Shown piece by piece: positions 59,001 through 64,000 of a stretch of 64,000 nucleotides of DNA. Both the position numbers and the translations under genes were made by a program. Source of the stretch: Dreissena polymorpha. Its lineage: Eukaryota; Mollusca; Bivalvia; Myida; Dreissenidae. The DNA lies in NCBI RefSeq assembly GCF_020536995.1, contig NC_068360.1, positions 88,739,676 through 88,803,675 on the forward strand. The letters are read 5' to 3'. A model generated the notes under the pieces. The model saw nothing but the letters and a program-made list of their open reading frames with translations, made no database searches and had not been told where the DNA came from. How positions within the stretch are numbered: position 1 is the first letter of the stretch; each line of letters starts with the position of its first letter.

Positions 59001-61997
59001 GCCATATATATTTGACGAGCATGGCTAGTTCGTCTACTTATTAAGATTGCAAAATTCTCTCCTCAGTTAAAATTGTCGTACGATCGTTTATGAAACGGCC
59101 CCCAGGTAATTAGAAAAGAGTTATACATGCAATTAGAAAAGCATATAACAGGTAAAAAGAAAGCTTATAACAGATATCAAGAAAAGCATATAACAGGTAA
59201 CTAGAAAAAGCATATAAAATGTAACTAGAAAAGAGCATTCATGCCCTCAATAATATTTTATCAATGGTAAAAGGCCATTTACTTTGTTAGGAAACATTCT
59301 GTGTATTAAACTATGATACATTGTAGCCCAGCCCATGATGGTCCCCACAACGGCCTTTCGTTCCGTCTGACCTATGCGGCGCCTCTAGGGGAGTATCTTA
59401 CGAGCAACATCACGGAGATCATCGCAAACTCAGCACCTCATGAAAAACTGGGCAACTATGAGGTCCTGGACGTTGGAGATCTGAGGTAAGTGATACTCAT
59501 TGGGATAAAAGACCAGTCATAGAGCATCGATTGAATTGAGCCACGTTCTGGGAACGCTGTGCTTGTTGCATGTGCATTGACCTTTCTCTCTTTTTTTCTC
59601 GCGCATACCCTAATATGGCAGTATGATCAATTAGTTGATAGTGGCAATCATGTAGTAGAAGTAGAAGTTGAGTGCCTCCCAGATTAGCCTGTGCAGTCTC
59701 ATTGGGTACAATACTTTGGGCTTTTATGAGTTTTTTTATTTATTGGAGATCTATTTAAAATGGCAATCAAATGTTAGTTGAAAGTGTGGTCCCTGATAAG
59801 CCTGTCTGGACTGCACAGGTTTATCTGGGATGACCCTTTACAAACTTGCATTTTGCCCTTTTTCCTGCAGTGAGACTCATTTAATTATGTCCCCCCCACA
59901 GCTTAAGGATGACACATTGTTTTTACCCCTTTTGGTTCATCTGAGTGTCCATCCATTTATCAGTTATCACCCTTATTTTTGGCTTAATACTTTGGTTACA
60001 ATATGTATTTATATGTATAAATCTTAACACTGATAACATAGTTTTTCAATACTTTATTGTGACTTTTGGGAAACCAATACGATGTTGTTTTTTAAGTTAG
60101 TTAATATTCTTTTCTGTTTTTCTTTCAATACAATGTTTTCAATCAATTCATCTCCATGTTTTGTTAAGTGTTAAAACAGTAAGTTAATATCTAAAATCCT
60201 TTTAACTTGCTATACATGTCTTTACATTTTGATTTATACTTTCTGATACATTTTTATAGATTTATAGCAAAATTTATTAATATTAAGTTGAAACCTATTA
60301 ATTTTAATTTCATTGCATTGAATGCTTCATGCTTACTACCGTTTTTTAGAAACACTCTCCTCAGAACATCAAGTAATTATTTTCTTTGGAAAGATTTTGA
60401 AAAAGCTTTTTGTGTTTTCATTAAACTGACAACCCCGTTATTGCATTGGTGACATTGCATTTTCTACAACACTGCATTATCTTATTCACTGTAACTTCAT
60501 TACTGTCCCTGAATAATATACTGTAAAACTAATATCAATTCTTGAACATTAATTGTTGTGGTCCTCTTAAGCAAGATATCAAATGTCCAATGAAACTTCC
60601 AGTCCAAGTTTCAAGCATAACACAATTCTAAAATATAAATTAAAACAAATTCCAGATTTAAAAAATCAACAAAATTTAGTTTCAGCAAAAATAAATGAGC
60701 CCGCCTCTGGGAAAATAAGGCTTAATGCATGTGCTTTCAATGTAGTTCCAGAATAGCACATGCATTAAGACCCCTTGTCAGAGTGTGGCTCAAATGAATT
60801 CCCAGAATTATAGTTTCTTACAAGTTTAAACCGCTTTTCTCTGCAGACTGATCTGGAACCAGGCCGGACTGACAGTTTCGGTGACAAACTTCACAGGGAC
60901 CGCAACTCCTGTCATCAGCCCATCCAGAACCATTGATATCAGCAGCACTGTGGGACCCACTGTGTACTGTAAGTCATGTGACCTACTGTTTATTGTTTAG
61001 TCATGTGACCAATTGTGTACTGTAAGTCATGTGACCTACTGTGTACTGTAAGTCATGTGACCCACTGTGTACTGTAAGTCATGTGACCCACTGTGTACTG
61101 TAAGTCATGTGGCCCATTGTGTACTGTAAGTCATGTGACCCACTGTGTACTGTAAGTCATGTGACCACTGTTTACTGTAAGTCATGTGACCCACTGTGTA
61201 CTGTAAGTCATGTGACCCACTGTGTACTGTAAGTCATTTGACCCACTGTGTACTGTAAGTCATGTGACCCATTGTGTACTTAAGTCATGTGACCTTCTGT
61301 TTACTGTAAGTCATGTGACCCACTGTGTACTTGTAAGTCATGTGACCACTGTTTACTGTAATTCATGTGACCATCCGTGCACTGTAAGTCATGTGACCAT
61401 CCGTGCACTGTAAGTCATGTTACCCACTGTTTACTGTAAGTGGTGTGCTTAGTCTAAACCAAAGGCTGATTGAAATGCTCTCAAGTTCATTTCCTGGGAA
61501 AAAACAGTACTTGGTGTCTTTGGGGGTAAAGAACTCTCCAATAGTGGGGATCACACATGTAACCTTCTGGTTTTTAGGCCGATACTGTGACCTTTAAGTC
61601 ATGTGTATGGGTGGGCAAGGCCTACTGTATATTCAGTATGGGCCACTGTGCAAATGTACCTATGTCACAAAAAATGTGCATGTCATAAAAATTCATTTAG
61701 TAAAGAGATTGTCTCACTGTGTTATTATTTTTAGACTGGTTGCAAAAAACTTTTTCTGTGTTACAGAAAGTGTTTTGTTGTGAAAAAGATGTACTCCTTA
61801 AACTTATCTGTTGTATTGTGAGTGAAATATCATATATGTTATGTGAACCTCTTTGATAACAAGTCTGTGTGTTGTCTCTACTAGCTGCCACATTGGCTGA
61901 CATCACTTGCCAAATGTACAACAAGACCTTCAACTTCAACATTGATGATAGGAATGGAAATGGATTCGTTCAGCAACAAGGGAAATTCTGCGAAGAT
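37957..61997 (+). CDS. Multi-exon gene: type II membrane protein with tandem SEA-like modules (3' end outside window)
   Basis: Eighteen predicted exons give one uninterrupted frame of 2,388 nt (796 codons), and every junction keeps phase. In order: a cytoplasmic tail (about residues 1-98) rich in Gly and Tyr; a basic stop (RARKAR); one membrane span (about 99-124, starting CGLIILLILG); a linker; and SEA-like modules at about 134-285, 286-424, 425-604, 605-758 and 759 onward. Each module has an aromatic/NxT strand, a DR/DD-x(n)-FC[ADEK][DQ] helix end, an [IML][DE]R helix with Cys about 20 residues on, and a hydrophobic strand. The two Cys per module may pair. Many NxS/T sequons fit an extracellular location. 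No GSVVV-type self-cleavage motif is seen. The basic side faces the N-terminus, giving type II topology, as in SEA-bearing membrane proteases and mucin-like proteins. The ligand is unknown. The SEA call rests on pattern and not on a search. Confidence 0.8.
38056..39392. other. Intron 1, proximal part
   Basis: Unique AT-rich sequence with a 40-bp minisatellite (38,472-38,632). The string GACTTCGTTGGGAGTTGATA and its flank at 38,717 recur at 39,259, a dispersed duplication of about 70 bp. The 171-codon minus frame across 38,444-38,959 is partly the minisatellite read in shifting frames and is not accepted as a gene. Confidence 0.5.
38472..38632. repeat. Minisatellite, ~40 bp x 4
   Basis: Four units containing AATAACCGGTATGCCATGGC followed by TTCCATGACACG. 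Unit length is not a multiple of three. Confidence 0.9.
39393..39909 (-). mobile_element. TTAA-ended element with tRNA-like core (family R5), copy 3
   Basis: Inverted copy, about 517 bp, closely similar over its full length to 30,334-30,850, with the same tRNA-like core (minus strand, about 39,529-39,617: boxes TAGCTCAGTAGG and GGTTCAAAACC). High similarity between copies 9 kb apart suggests recent activity. Confidence 0.88.
39529..39617 (-). tRNA. tRNA-like sequence inside element R5, copy 3
   Basis: Same core as at 30,627. A box is intact; B box reads GGTTCAAAACC, one change from the pol III consensus. Not a functional tRNA, by the same stem-pairing argument. Confidence 0.4.
39910..40693. 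other. Intron 1 segment with one unassigned minus-strand frame
   Basis: A 61-codon minus frame at 40,160-40,345 (ENATFLRNLVDTNTTASGEN ... DVNNLIELV, stop) has coding-like composition and ends in AT-rich sequence, but no family is recognised and no good acceptor precedes it. Nothing else is supported. Confidence 0.35.
40694..40938. mobile_element. Inverted-repeat element family R1, copy 1
   Basis: Contains TTTATGCATGTGCGTAAAGT, CCCAGATTAGCCTGT and the mirrored ATTAGCCTGTGCGCACTGCA and CATATGCATTAAACCC near the right end. The left internal stem is partly deleted. Frames over it are artefacts. Confidence 0.85.
41070..41195. mobile_element. GGGGCCGTCTATAAAG repeat with 15-C run (family R9)
   Basis: GGGGCCGTCTATAAAGTATG, a diverged mirrored TAAAGTTCGTCACACTTT and two TCACAAACT/TCACGAAACT motifs surround a run of 15 C (41,155-41,169). 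It resembles a common invertebrate miniature element; ends are not exact. Confidence 0.5.
41196..41858. other. Intron 1 segment, nothing supported
   Basis: AT-rich. ATTATACCATCGTATGAAAT near 41,474 recurs in diverged form near 41,524, a local duplication of about 50 bp. Confidence 0.45.
41859..42091. mobile_element. Inverted-repeat element family R1, copy 2
   Basis: Left TGAGCCTCGTTCTGGGAAAT, right TTTTCGCAGAACGCGGCTCA. Internal stem TTGTGTAGACTACACAAGG replaces the usual GCCTGTGCAGTCCGCACAGG, a compensated change on both arms. Confidence 0.9.
42356..42580 (+). mobile_element. Miniature element family R2, copy 2
   Basis: Same ends and CGCCGCATCATGCGGCG palindrome as the copy at 36,091; near-identical throughout, so young. 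Confidence 0.9.
42581..43950. other. Intron 1 segment, nothing supported
   Basis: AT-rich unique sequence; short open frames on both strands show no motif or splice context. Confidence 0.45.
43951..44150 (-). mobile_element. Miniature element family R2, copy 3
   Basis: Inverted copy, about 200 bp. CCCATTGATGCCTAGCGTCT at the left and GGATGGGAGAGTCCAGTAGG toward the right. Part of the central palindrome is deleted. Confidence 0.85.
44273..44515 (+). mobile_element. Miniature element family R3 (TTAACCCTTTCCCACTCAGA), copy 1
   Basis: TTAACCCTTT and AAAGGGTTAA form the ends. An internal stem pairs CAGCATAAAACC with GGTTTTATGCTG around GAGTTACTCGCAG. About 243 bp, no coding. Confidence 0.8.
44516..47592. 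other. Intron 1, long unique segment
   Basis: About 3 kb of AT-rich sequence. Minus-strand frames at 45,151-45,543 (130 codons) and 46,655-46,906 (83 codons) are the longest; neither has a recognised motif, repeat structure or convincing splice sites. No transposon ends recognised. Confidence 0.45.
47593..47861. mobile_element. Inverted-repeat element family R1, copy 3 (near full length)
   Basis: Best-preserved copy here: TGCATGTGCGTAAAGTGTCA and TGACACTTTACGCACATGCA mirror each other near the ends, and each arm has its own stem GCCTGTGC..GCACAGGC. About 269 bp with no coding. Confidence 0.92.
47862..48936. other. Intron 1, distal part
   Basis: Unique AT-rich sequence with a 20-bp minisatellite (48,404-48,476) and a TGACGTCA at about 48,735. 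The pyrimidine-rich acceptor of exon 2 closes it. Confidence 0.5.
48404..48476. repeat. Minisatellite, ~20-23 bp x 4
   Basis: Units of GAATCCCATTGAATACTATT, the last two with small changes (CACTATTGAATAC). Confidence 0.85.
48937..49216 (+). CDS. Exon 2: Gly/Tyr-rich tail and membrane span
   Basis: Acceptor CTTTCCTCCACCAG, donor GTAAGT at 49,217. It begins VPRRYNSGEYGGGG, has a second run of five Gly, then Ser/Asn-rich sequence, a basic cluster and a hydrophobic segment of about 25 residues ending VYYLLHA. GC content is well above the flanking introns. A 113-codon frame overlapping it in another register lacks these features and is rejected. Confidence 0.85.
50156..50176 (+). CDS. Exon 3: 21-nt microexon
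   Basis: Between TTTTTCTTTAAAG and GTAAGTAATG. It encodes ADAARY plus split codons and joins exon 2 (phase 1) to exon 4 (phase 1) without a stop. Its length is a multiple of three and it lies just outside the membrane, so it could be skipped without loss of frame. Confidence 0.6.
50501..50613 (+). CDS. Exon 4: module 1, A exon (113 nt)
   Basis: Acceptor TTGTTGTTGTAG, donor GTGCGT. It encodes a linker and VTLHNVPYHHN ... EFLNVANPFCEQ, the NPFC motif shared with module 2. Starts after phase 1, ends in phase 0. Confidence 0.85.
51051..51262. mobile_element. Miniature element family R4 with long central palindrome, copy 1
   Basis: TTAACCCTTAAAGCGCTGG at the left, GCATGCAAAGGGTTAA at the right. 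Centre: GCAAACAGTTTGGATCCAGA ... GACGCCAC and its near-exact inverse across a 5-6 nt loop, arms of about 31 bp. In intron 5. Confidence 0.88.
51301..51371 (+). CDS. Exon 5: module 1, B exon (71 nt)
   Basis: Acceptor TTATTGTGTTGTAG, donor GTAAGT. MDRYFKSSTKYNEAYLGCKV: the DR helix and the second conserved Cys. One codon longer than the other B exons. Ends in phase 2. Confidence 0.85.
51524..51789. mobile_element. Inverted-repeat element family R1, copy 4
   Basis: CTCGTTCTGG ... GGCTTAATGCACGAGCG and ACGACACTTTACGCACATGC with AATGAGGCTTA at the right. In the intron between exons 5 and 6. Confidence 0.85.
51822..51893 (+). CDS. Exon 6: module 1, first C exon (72 nt)
   Basis: Acceptor CCCGTTTTCAG, donor GTAAGT. 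PTKEPIVCECAGIYNKTG has two extra Cys (CEC) not found in the other modules, and a sequon. Ends in phase 2. Confidence 0.8.
51894..52391. other. Intron 6, nothing recognised
   Basis: AT-rich, with no repeat family recognised. Closes with the weak acceptor of exon 7. Confidence 0.5.
52392..52591 (+). CDS. Exon 7: module 1, second C exon (200 nt)
   Basis: Encodes EGAVKLNFDLQFRGEHKG ... ILTPIPEKP. The acceptor (CAAAAATAAG) has a poor pyrimidine tract but is the only one that keeps frame; donor GGTATAC. Ends in phase 1. A family R2 element follows 29 bp downstream; the open frame running into it is an artefact. Confidence 0.8.
52621..52810 (+). mobile_element. Miniature element family R2, copy 4
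   Basis: TTAACCCATTTATGCCTGGT left, CTAGACGCTAGGCATAAAT right. The central palindrome is deleted, leaving about 190 bp. Confidence 0.85.
53023..53242. mobile_element. Inverted-repeat element family R1, copy 5 (right end replaced)
   Basis: Starts TGAGCCTCGTTCTAGACAAA; the right end stops at CGCACATACATTAA, which is also the start of the adjoining R4 copy. The two elements share or abut at the TTAA. Confidence 0.8.
53242..53453. mobile_element. Miniature element family R4, copy 2
   Basis: TTAACTCTTTCAGTGCTGG left, CATACAAAGGGTAA right, with the same long central palindrome (GCGTCTCATC/GATGAGACGC around ATAACG). Directly joined to R1 copy 5. Confidence 0.88.
53505..53617 (+). CDS. Exon 8: module 2, A exon (113 nt)
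   Basis: Acceptor CTGTGTTTTCAG, donor GTAAGC. LTVWVYNLSYSGILRDRNS then FLDLANPFCDD. Same length and phases as exon 4. Confidence 0.92.
53998..54065 (+). CDS. Exon 9: module 2, B exon (68 nt)
   Basis: Acceptor TTTTGTTGTAG, donor GTAAGT. IERIILESYLRDRYDSCEVF. Ends in phase 2. Confidence 0.9.
54091..54350. mobile_element. Inverted-repeat element family R1, copy 6 (GGGCCGTGCTCTGTG subtype)
   Basis: Left GGGCCGTGCTCTGTGAAA, right TTTTCACAGAGCACGGCCC: a terminal variant of R1 with the same interior (GTGCGTAAAGTGTCATTCCA, GATTAGCCTGTGCAG). Confidence 0.88.
54530..54765 (+). CDS. Exon 10: module 2, C exon (236 nt, undivided)
   Basis: Acceptor CAATTTTATCCAG, donor GGTTTG. ARPDVAIAHVRFSGDSTEEL, an Arg-rich helix (MDRARN, EGRRRK), then ITVLPIPVNPN and a Pro/Thr tail (MPTPTTPS). 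No internal intron, unlike modules 1 and 4. Confidence 0.88.
54766..55128. other. Intron 10, left part, nothing supported
   Basis: AT-rich sequence before the R3 fragment; no exon fits phase here. Confidence 0.45.
55129..55239 (-). mobile_element. Miniature element family R3, copy 2 (partial)
   Basis: Inverted partial copy: AACAGCATGAAACCTGAACA, stem GCTGCGAGTTTCTTGCAGGC, end CTGAGTGGGAAAGGGTTAAT. About 110 bp. Confidence 0.75.
55550..55665 (+). CDS. Exon 11: module 3, A exon (116 nt)
   Basis: Acceptor ATCTCCCCCGACCAG, donor GTGAGT. MMLYAYNLTYQPALGDRR ... YAQRFCKD. One codon longer than the other A exons. Confidence 0.92.
55699..56108. mobile_element. Inverted-repeat element family R1, copy 7, with internal tandem expansion
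   Basis: TCTCATTCTGGGAAAACAGG at the left; the right arm (CTATGCGGAC...GCCTGGTGTAATCTAGGATG) is repeated four times with a period near 57 bp (55,870-56,090), one unit shortened. Followed by an AT dinucleotide-like run (56,105-56,145). Confidence 0.85.
56336..56403 (+). CDS. Exon 12: module 3, B exon (68 nt)
   Basis: Acceptor TTTTACTTTTGCAG, donor GTAAGT. LERQIRQSSWRDYFHNCDII. Ends in phase 2. Confidence 0.9.
56404..56884. other. Intron 12, nothing recognised
   Basis: AT-rich unique sequence between exons 12 and 13; no repeat family is recognised in it. Confidence 0.5.
56885..57240 (+). CDS. Exon 13: module 3, C exon (356 nt, undivided)
   Basis: Acceptor CCCCACACACAG, donor GTAGGT. FSSLRALLKVSDPF, then HAPEFLFPNDPDGPLKTYLV, DILVILADGEF and a Ser/Thr/Pro-rich end (TASLYPSTDSRSQ...TVIVY). 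This is the longest C segment. An overlapping antisense frame is its shadow. Confidence 0.9.
57269..57460. mobile_element. Inverted-repeat element family R1, copy 8 (3' truncated)
   Basis: TTAGCCTTGCTCTTTGAAAA, GCCTGTGCAGTCCGCACAGG stem, then CCCTGATTAGCCTGTGC where the match ends. The right terminal repeat is missing. Starts 28 bp into intron 13. Confidence 0.8.
57526..57638 (+). CDS. Exon 14: module 4, A exon (113 nt)
   Basis: Acceptor CTATGTTTTCAG, donor GTGAGT. AFVQAQLYGFTYTTDLDDKT ... LQSRFCAD. Confidence 0.9.
57639..58477. other. Intron 14, with a 50-bp direct duplication
   Basis: 58,238-58,287 and 58,288-58,337 are identical by eye (GCTATTGTAAAGTTGGATCA ... GGACATTG). The rest is unique. 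Confidence 0.7.
58478..58545 (+). CDS. Exon 15: module 4, B exon (68 nt)
   Basis: Acceptor TTTTTTGTTCAG. IDRFFKNSHMRQIYLDCKIE. The donor GTTGGT is weak but keeps length and phase identical to the other B exons. Confidence 0.85.
58806..59235. repeat. Minisatellite of ACAGGTAACTAGAAAAGCAT type, split by an insert
   Basis: Imperfect units of about 22-24 bp at 58,806-58,867 and 59,103-59,235, separated by a 236-bp element. Intron 15. Confidence 0.75.
58868..59103. mobile_element. Miniature element with GGGGCCGTTTCA ends (family R8)
   Basis: Left GGGGACCGTTTCAATAAAC mirrors right GTTTATGAAACGGCCCC. About 236 bp, inserted in the minisatellite next to a CAG that occurs at both junctions. Possibly hAT-like by end shape; class uncertain. 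Confidence 0.8.
59327..59485 (+). CDS. Exon 16: module 4, first C exon (159 nt)
   Basis: Acceptor GATACATTGTAG, donor GTAAGT. GPHNGLSFRLTYAAPLGEYL then sequon NIT and YEVLDVGDLR. The internal C intron here is also phase 2, but about 30 codons further along than in module 1. Confidence 0.88.
59537..59882. mobile_element. Inverted-repeat element family R1, copy 9 (with internal foreign sequence)
   Basis: TGAGCCACGTTCTGGGAACG left, CTGCAGTGAGACTCATTTA right. The left arm is interrupted by about 90 bp of unrelated T-rich and TAGTAGAAGTAGAAG sequence (59,583-59,675). Confidence 0.75.
59883..60695. other. Intron 16, central part, nothing supported
   Basis: T-rich; open frames at 59,830-60,027 and 60,207-60,452 have no motif and no splice context consistent with the gene. 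Confidence 0.45.
60696..60795. mobile_element. Inverted-repeat element family R1, copy 10 (ends only)
   Basis: TGAGCCCGCCTCTGGGAAAA, CTTAATGCATGTGC and then GCACATGCATTAAGACCC with GTGTGGCTCA: both terminal repeats with almost the whole interior gone, about 100 bp. Confidence 0.85.
60847..60968 (+). CDS. Exon 17: module 4, second C exon (122 nt)
   Basis: Acceptor CTTTTCTCTGCAG. LIWNQAGLTVSVTNFTGTAT ... STVGPTVY. The donor GTAAGT at 60,969 is the first unit of a minisatellite made of copies of this same junction. Confidence 0.88.
60957..61446 (+). repeat. Minisatellite of an exon-intron junction, ~26 bp x 19
   Basis: Unit CCCACTGTGTACTGTAAGTC plus ATGTGA. The first unit contains the last codons and splice donor of exon 17; further units lie in the intron, and most keep TACTGTAAGT, a donor consensus. 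Units vary (GACCACTGTTTACTG, GACCATCCGTGCACTG). Short open frames inside are artefacts. Confidence 0.95.
61447..61884. other. Intron 17, distal part
   Basis: Unique T-rich sequence leading to the acceptor of exon 18; no exon or element recognised. Confidence 0.5.
61885..61997 (+). CDS. Exon 18: module 5, A exon (113 nt)
   Basis: Acceptor TTGTCTCTACTAG, donor GTAAGA. ITCQMYNKTFNFNIDDRNGN ... QGKFCED. Joins exon 17 in phase. The matching B exon is not seen before 64,000, so the gene continues beyond the window. Confidence 0.88.
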
Positions 61998-63506
61998 GTA
62001 AGAACATTTGATTGCTTTATATTTTTTGTTTTCTCTTGACATAAGAAAATATATCTAAACAGCTGTTATTAAAAAAAGAAAAACTGTTATTGGGAATTTT
62101 ATTGCTTAAAATTGTAAACATCCCCATACTTGTGTTGTGTACACAAATTTCAAGTTATGCTCAAACTCAAATTTGAACATGTTTTTTATCTTAGAAATGT
62201 TTTGAATTTATGGAAATATGGTTTTATAAGTTAAAGATTTCTTCATACATGGCCTAACTGGATATCATCAGTTAATTTATAACAATTTACTCTATATTCC
62301 CGTGATAAATGGTAACATGCATATAATCAGCTTGAGCTACTGTGGTACCTTATGATTCTTTAGCAGAGTTTTTTTCTGCGTAGCTGTTTAACGTCACTTT
62401 TGACCTTAGATGACCTTCATTCTGATAGATCCGAAATGAATAAACCCGAATTGTTCATATTGGCTAATAACACAAAAATCACCGTAAACATTGGTAGTGT
62501 GGTTCCCAGACTGAAACATTGGATGCATATCATTTGAACTGAAAATGAAATATGAATATATTGTAAATTACATGTTTAATTACAATAAATTAAAAACTGT
62601 CATGATACAAAACATCCTCTAAACATTACATCGAAACGTTTCTCCTTAGTTTACGAAGCAGTATAGCATTAATCACATGTCTGTACAATTAAAAGAATTT
62701 ATTGTTTACATGCCTTAGCGGCCACACTAAACACTACAAAAACAGGCTAGATTGCACTTTAGCGGTACACAGTTGTTTACCACTATCGACAAAGCGGGGG
62801 TTTTGGGCGGTAGCCTGCGATACTAAGGAAATATATAGGTGTTGGAAATATATCTGTTTTGATATATTATAATCCATATTTGCGTTTATTAGTGTAAATA
62901 TGTTTGTTTGTACTTTGTTTCGTTCATTTTGATATAAAGTTCTGTTTTTCTGCAAAAAATTCATGTCACTATGATGCTTGCAATATTGAGTCTTTTATGT
63001 TTACATTCTACTAACATCTGTACACATTATAACACATTATCTTTTATTTCATTCCAACATTATGTTCATAGTTTTTCAGTGGCGAATATGTTTTCTTTTG
63101 CTATTGAAACTAATGTATTACTCGTTCAATTATTAAAACCTTTTTTTTTTATTCAATATAAGACATACAATGTATACATGTAGCAGCAAAAATTATGAAA
63201 TTATTAATTATTATTAATATTAACTAGGTTTCAATTATGAAGACCTAGTCATTACAATACTTATTGACAATAAAGCATACAATTTCACCTCTTCTTGTTC
63301 TTCATTTTTATTTGTTAATACATTAAAATATATTATCTTATAATCACTCACTACCTTCATTAAAATACATGGTCGCTTCATTCCATCTCCTTTCACCGGT
63401 CGCAAAAATTACAAAATCAACGCTGTATATCTTTTAAAAGATATTTCTTGTTTTAAATATGCTAATATAAATTTGAAATCGCATGGAGCATTAATCATTT
63501 TGAAAT
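61998..63506. other. Intron 18, nothing supported
   Basis: AT-rich, no B exon of module 5 found. Frames at 62,734-62,964 (minus) and 62,971-63,183 (plus) have no motif. Confidence 0.5.
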
Positions 63507-63669
63507 GAGCCTTGTCCTGTTAAAACAAGGCTAAAAGCATGTGCATAAAGTGCCGTCCTAGATAAGTCTGTGCACTCTGCACAGGCTAAGTAGGGACAAC
63601 ACTTACCAGTTTTATTGTATTTTTGGTTTAGAGTATAAGTCTCTTCTTAGCAAAAATTTAGGCAAGAAA
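63507..63669. mobile_element. Inverted-repeat element family R1, copy 11 (body)
   Basis: TGAGCCTTGTCCTGTTAAAA, GCATGTGCATAAAGTGCCG, stem CTGTGCACTCTGCACAGG, then TCTCTTCTTAGCAAAAATTT. The right arm is not single-copy but continues as the tandem array from 63,670. Confidence 0.85.
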
Positions 63670-64000
63670 CCTTACCTGGGATGACACTTAAGGCACACAT
63701 GTGAAACTTTACCTGGGATGACACTTAAGGCACACATGTGAAACCTTACCTGGGATGACACTTTAGGCATACATGTGTTAAGCTTACCTGTGATGACACT
63801 TTAGGCATACACGTGTTAAGCTTACCTGTGATGACACTTTAGGCACACACGTGTTAAGCTTACCTGTGATGACACTTTAGGCACACACGTGTTAAGCTTA
63901 CCTGTGATGACACTTTAGGAACACGTGTTAAGCTTACCTGTGATGACACTTTAGGCACACATGTTAAGCTAACCTGGGATTGACACTTTAGGAACACGTG
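63670..64000. repeat. Minisatellite derived from the R1 right terminus, ~38 bp x 9+
   Basis: Units CTTACCTGTGATGACACTTT plus AGGCACACACGTGTTAAG. Each is the R1 right end (GGGATGACACTTTACGCAC, ATGCATTAAGC) with changes. The array runs off the window edge. Confidence 0.92.

Noticed and set aside
61222-61413. 63-codon frame with repeated HVTHCVL/HVTIRAL-like strings
   Set aside because: Translation of the junction minisatellite in one of its frames, with no start context or conservation argument.

Overview
This window is from an animal nuclear genome. It is AT-rich and intron-rich, full of short inverted-repeat transposons and long satellite arrays, with no bacterial gene layout. The repeat families resemble ones I associate with bivalve molluscs, most likely a dreissenid mussel; that identification rests on memory of the repeats, not on a search. 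No complete unspliced gene is present.

Layout. (1) 1-19,005 is satellite A: a monomer of about 24 bp carrying a TCGCG core, organised into higher-order units of roughly 360-430 bp. It contains three copies of a telomere-like (TTAGGG-type) island, a 673-bp tandem duplication, a duplication of over 2 kb offset by 5.17 kb, and one small foreign insert. (2) 19,006-29,400 is satellite B, a 35-bp dimer (18+17 bp), interrupted by two mobile elements (19,201-19,910 and 28,361-28,885). (3) 29,400-32,030 holds unassigned remnants of a multi-copy gene family, a candidate short first exon, a tRNA-like inverted-repeat element and a second copy of the 162-bp-repeat element. (4) 32,030-37,950 is mostly unannotatable AT-rich sequence with one broken integrase-like fossil and two small elements, ending in a candidate promoter. 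(5) 37,957-61,997 on the plus strand is the one clear host gene, with 18 predicted coding exons. It continues past the window.

The host gene encodes a predicted type II membrane protein, 796 residues within the window: a Gly/Tyr-rich cytoplasmic tail, one membrane span, a short linker that includes a 21-nt microexon, then at least five tandem SEA-like extracellular modules. Every module is built from an A exon (113, 113, 116, 113, 113 nt), a B exon (71, 68, 68, 68 nt) and a variable C segment, with intron phases in the same order (1, 0, 2, 1). This is the signature of repeated duplication of a symmetric exon cassette.

At least eight families of short inverted-repeat elements fill the introns. 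One family (here R1) has eleven copies between 40.7 kb and the window end. Two of its copies have turned part of themselves into minisatellites. A separate minisatellite at 60,957-61,446 is an amplified exon-intron junction in which most units carry a splice-donor consensus.
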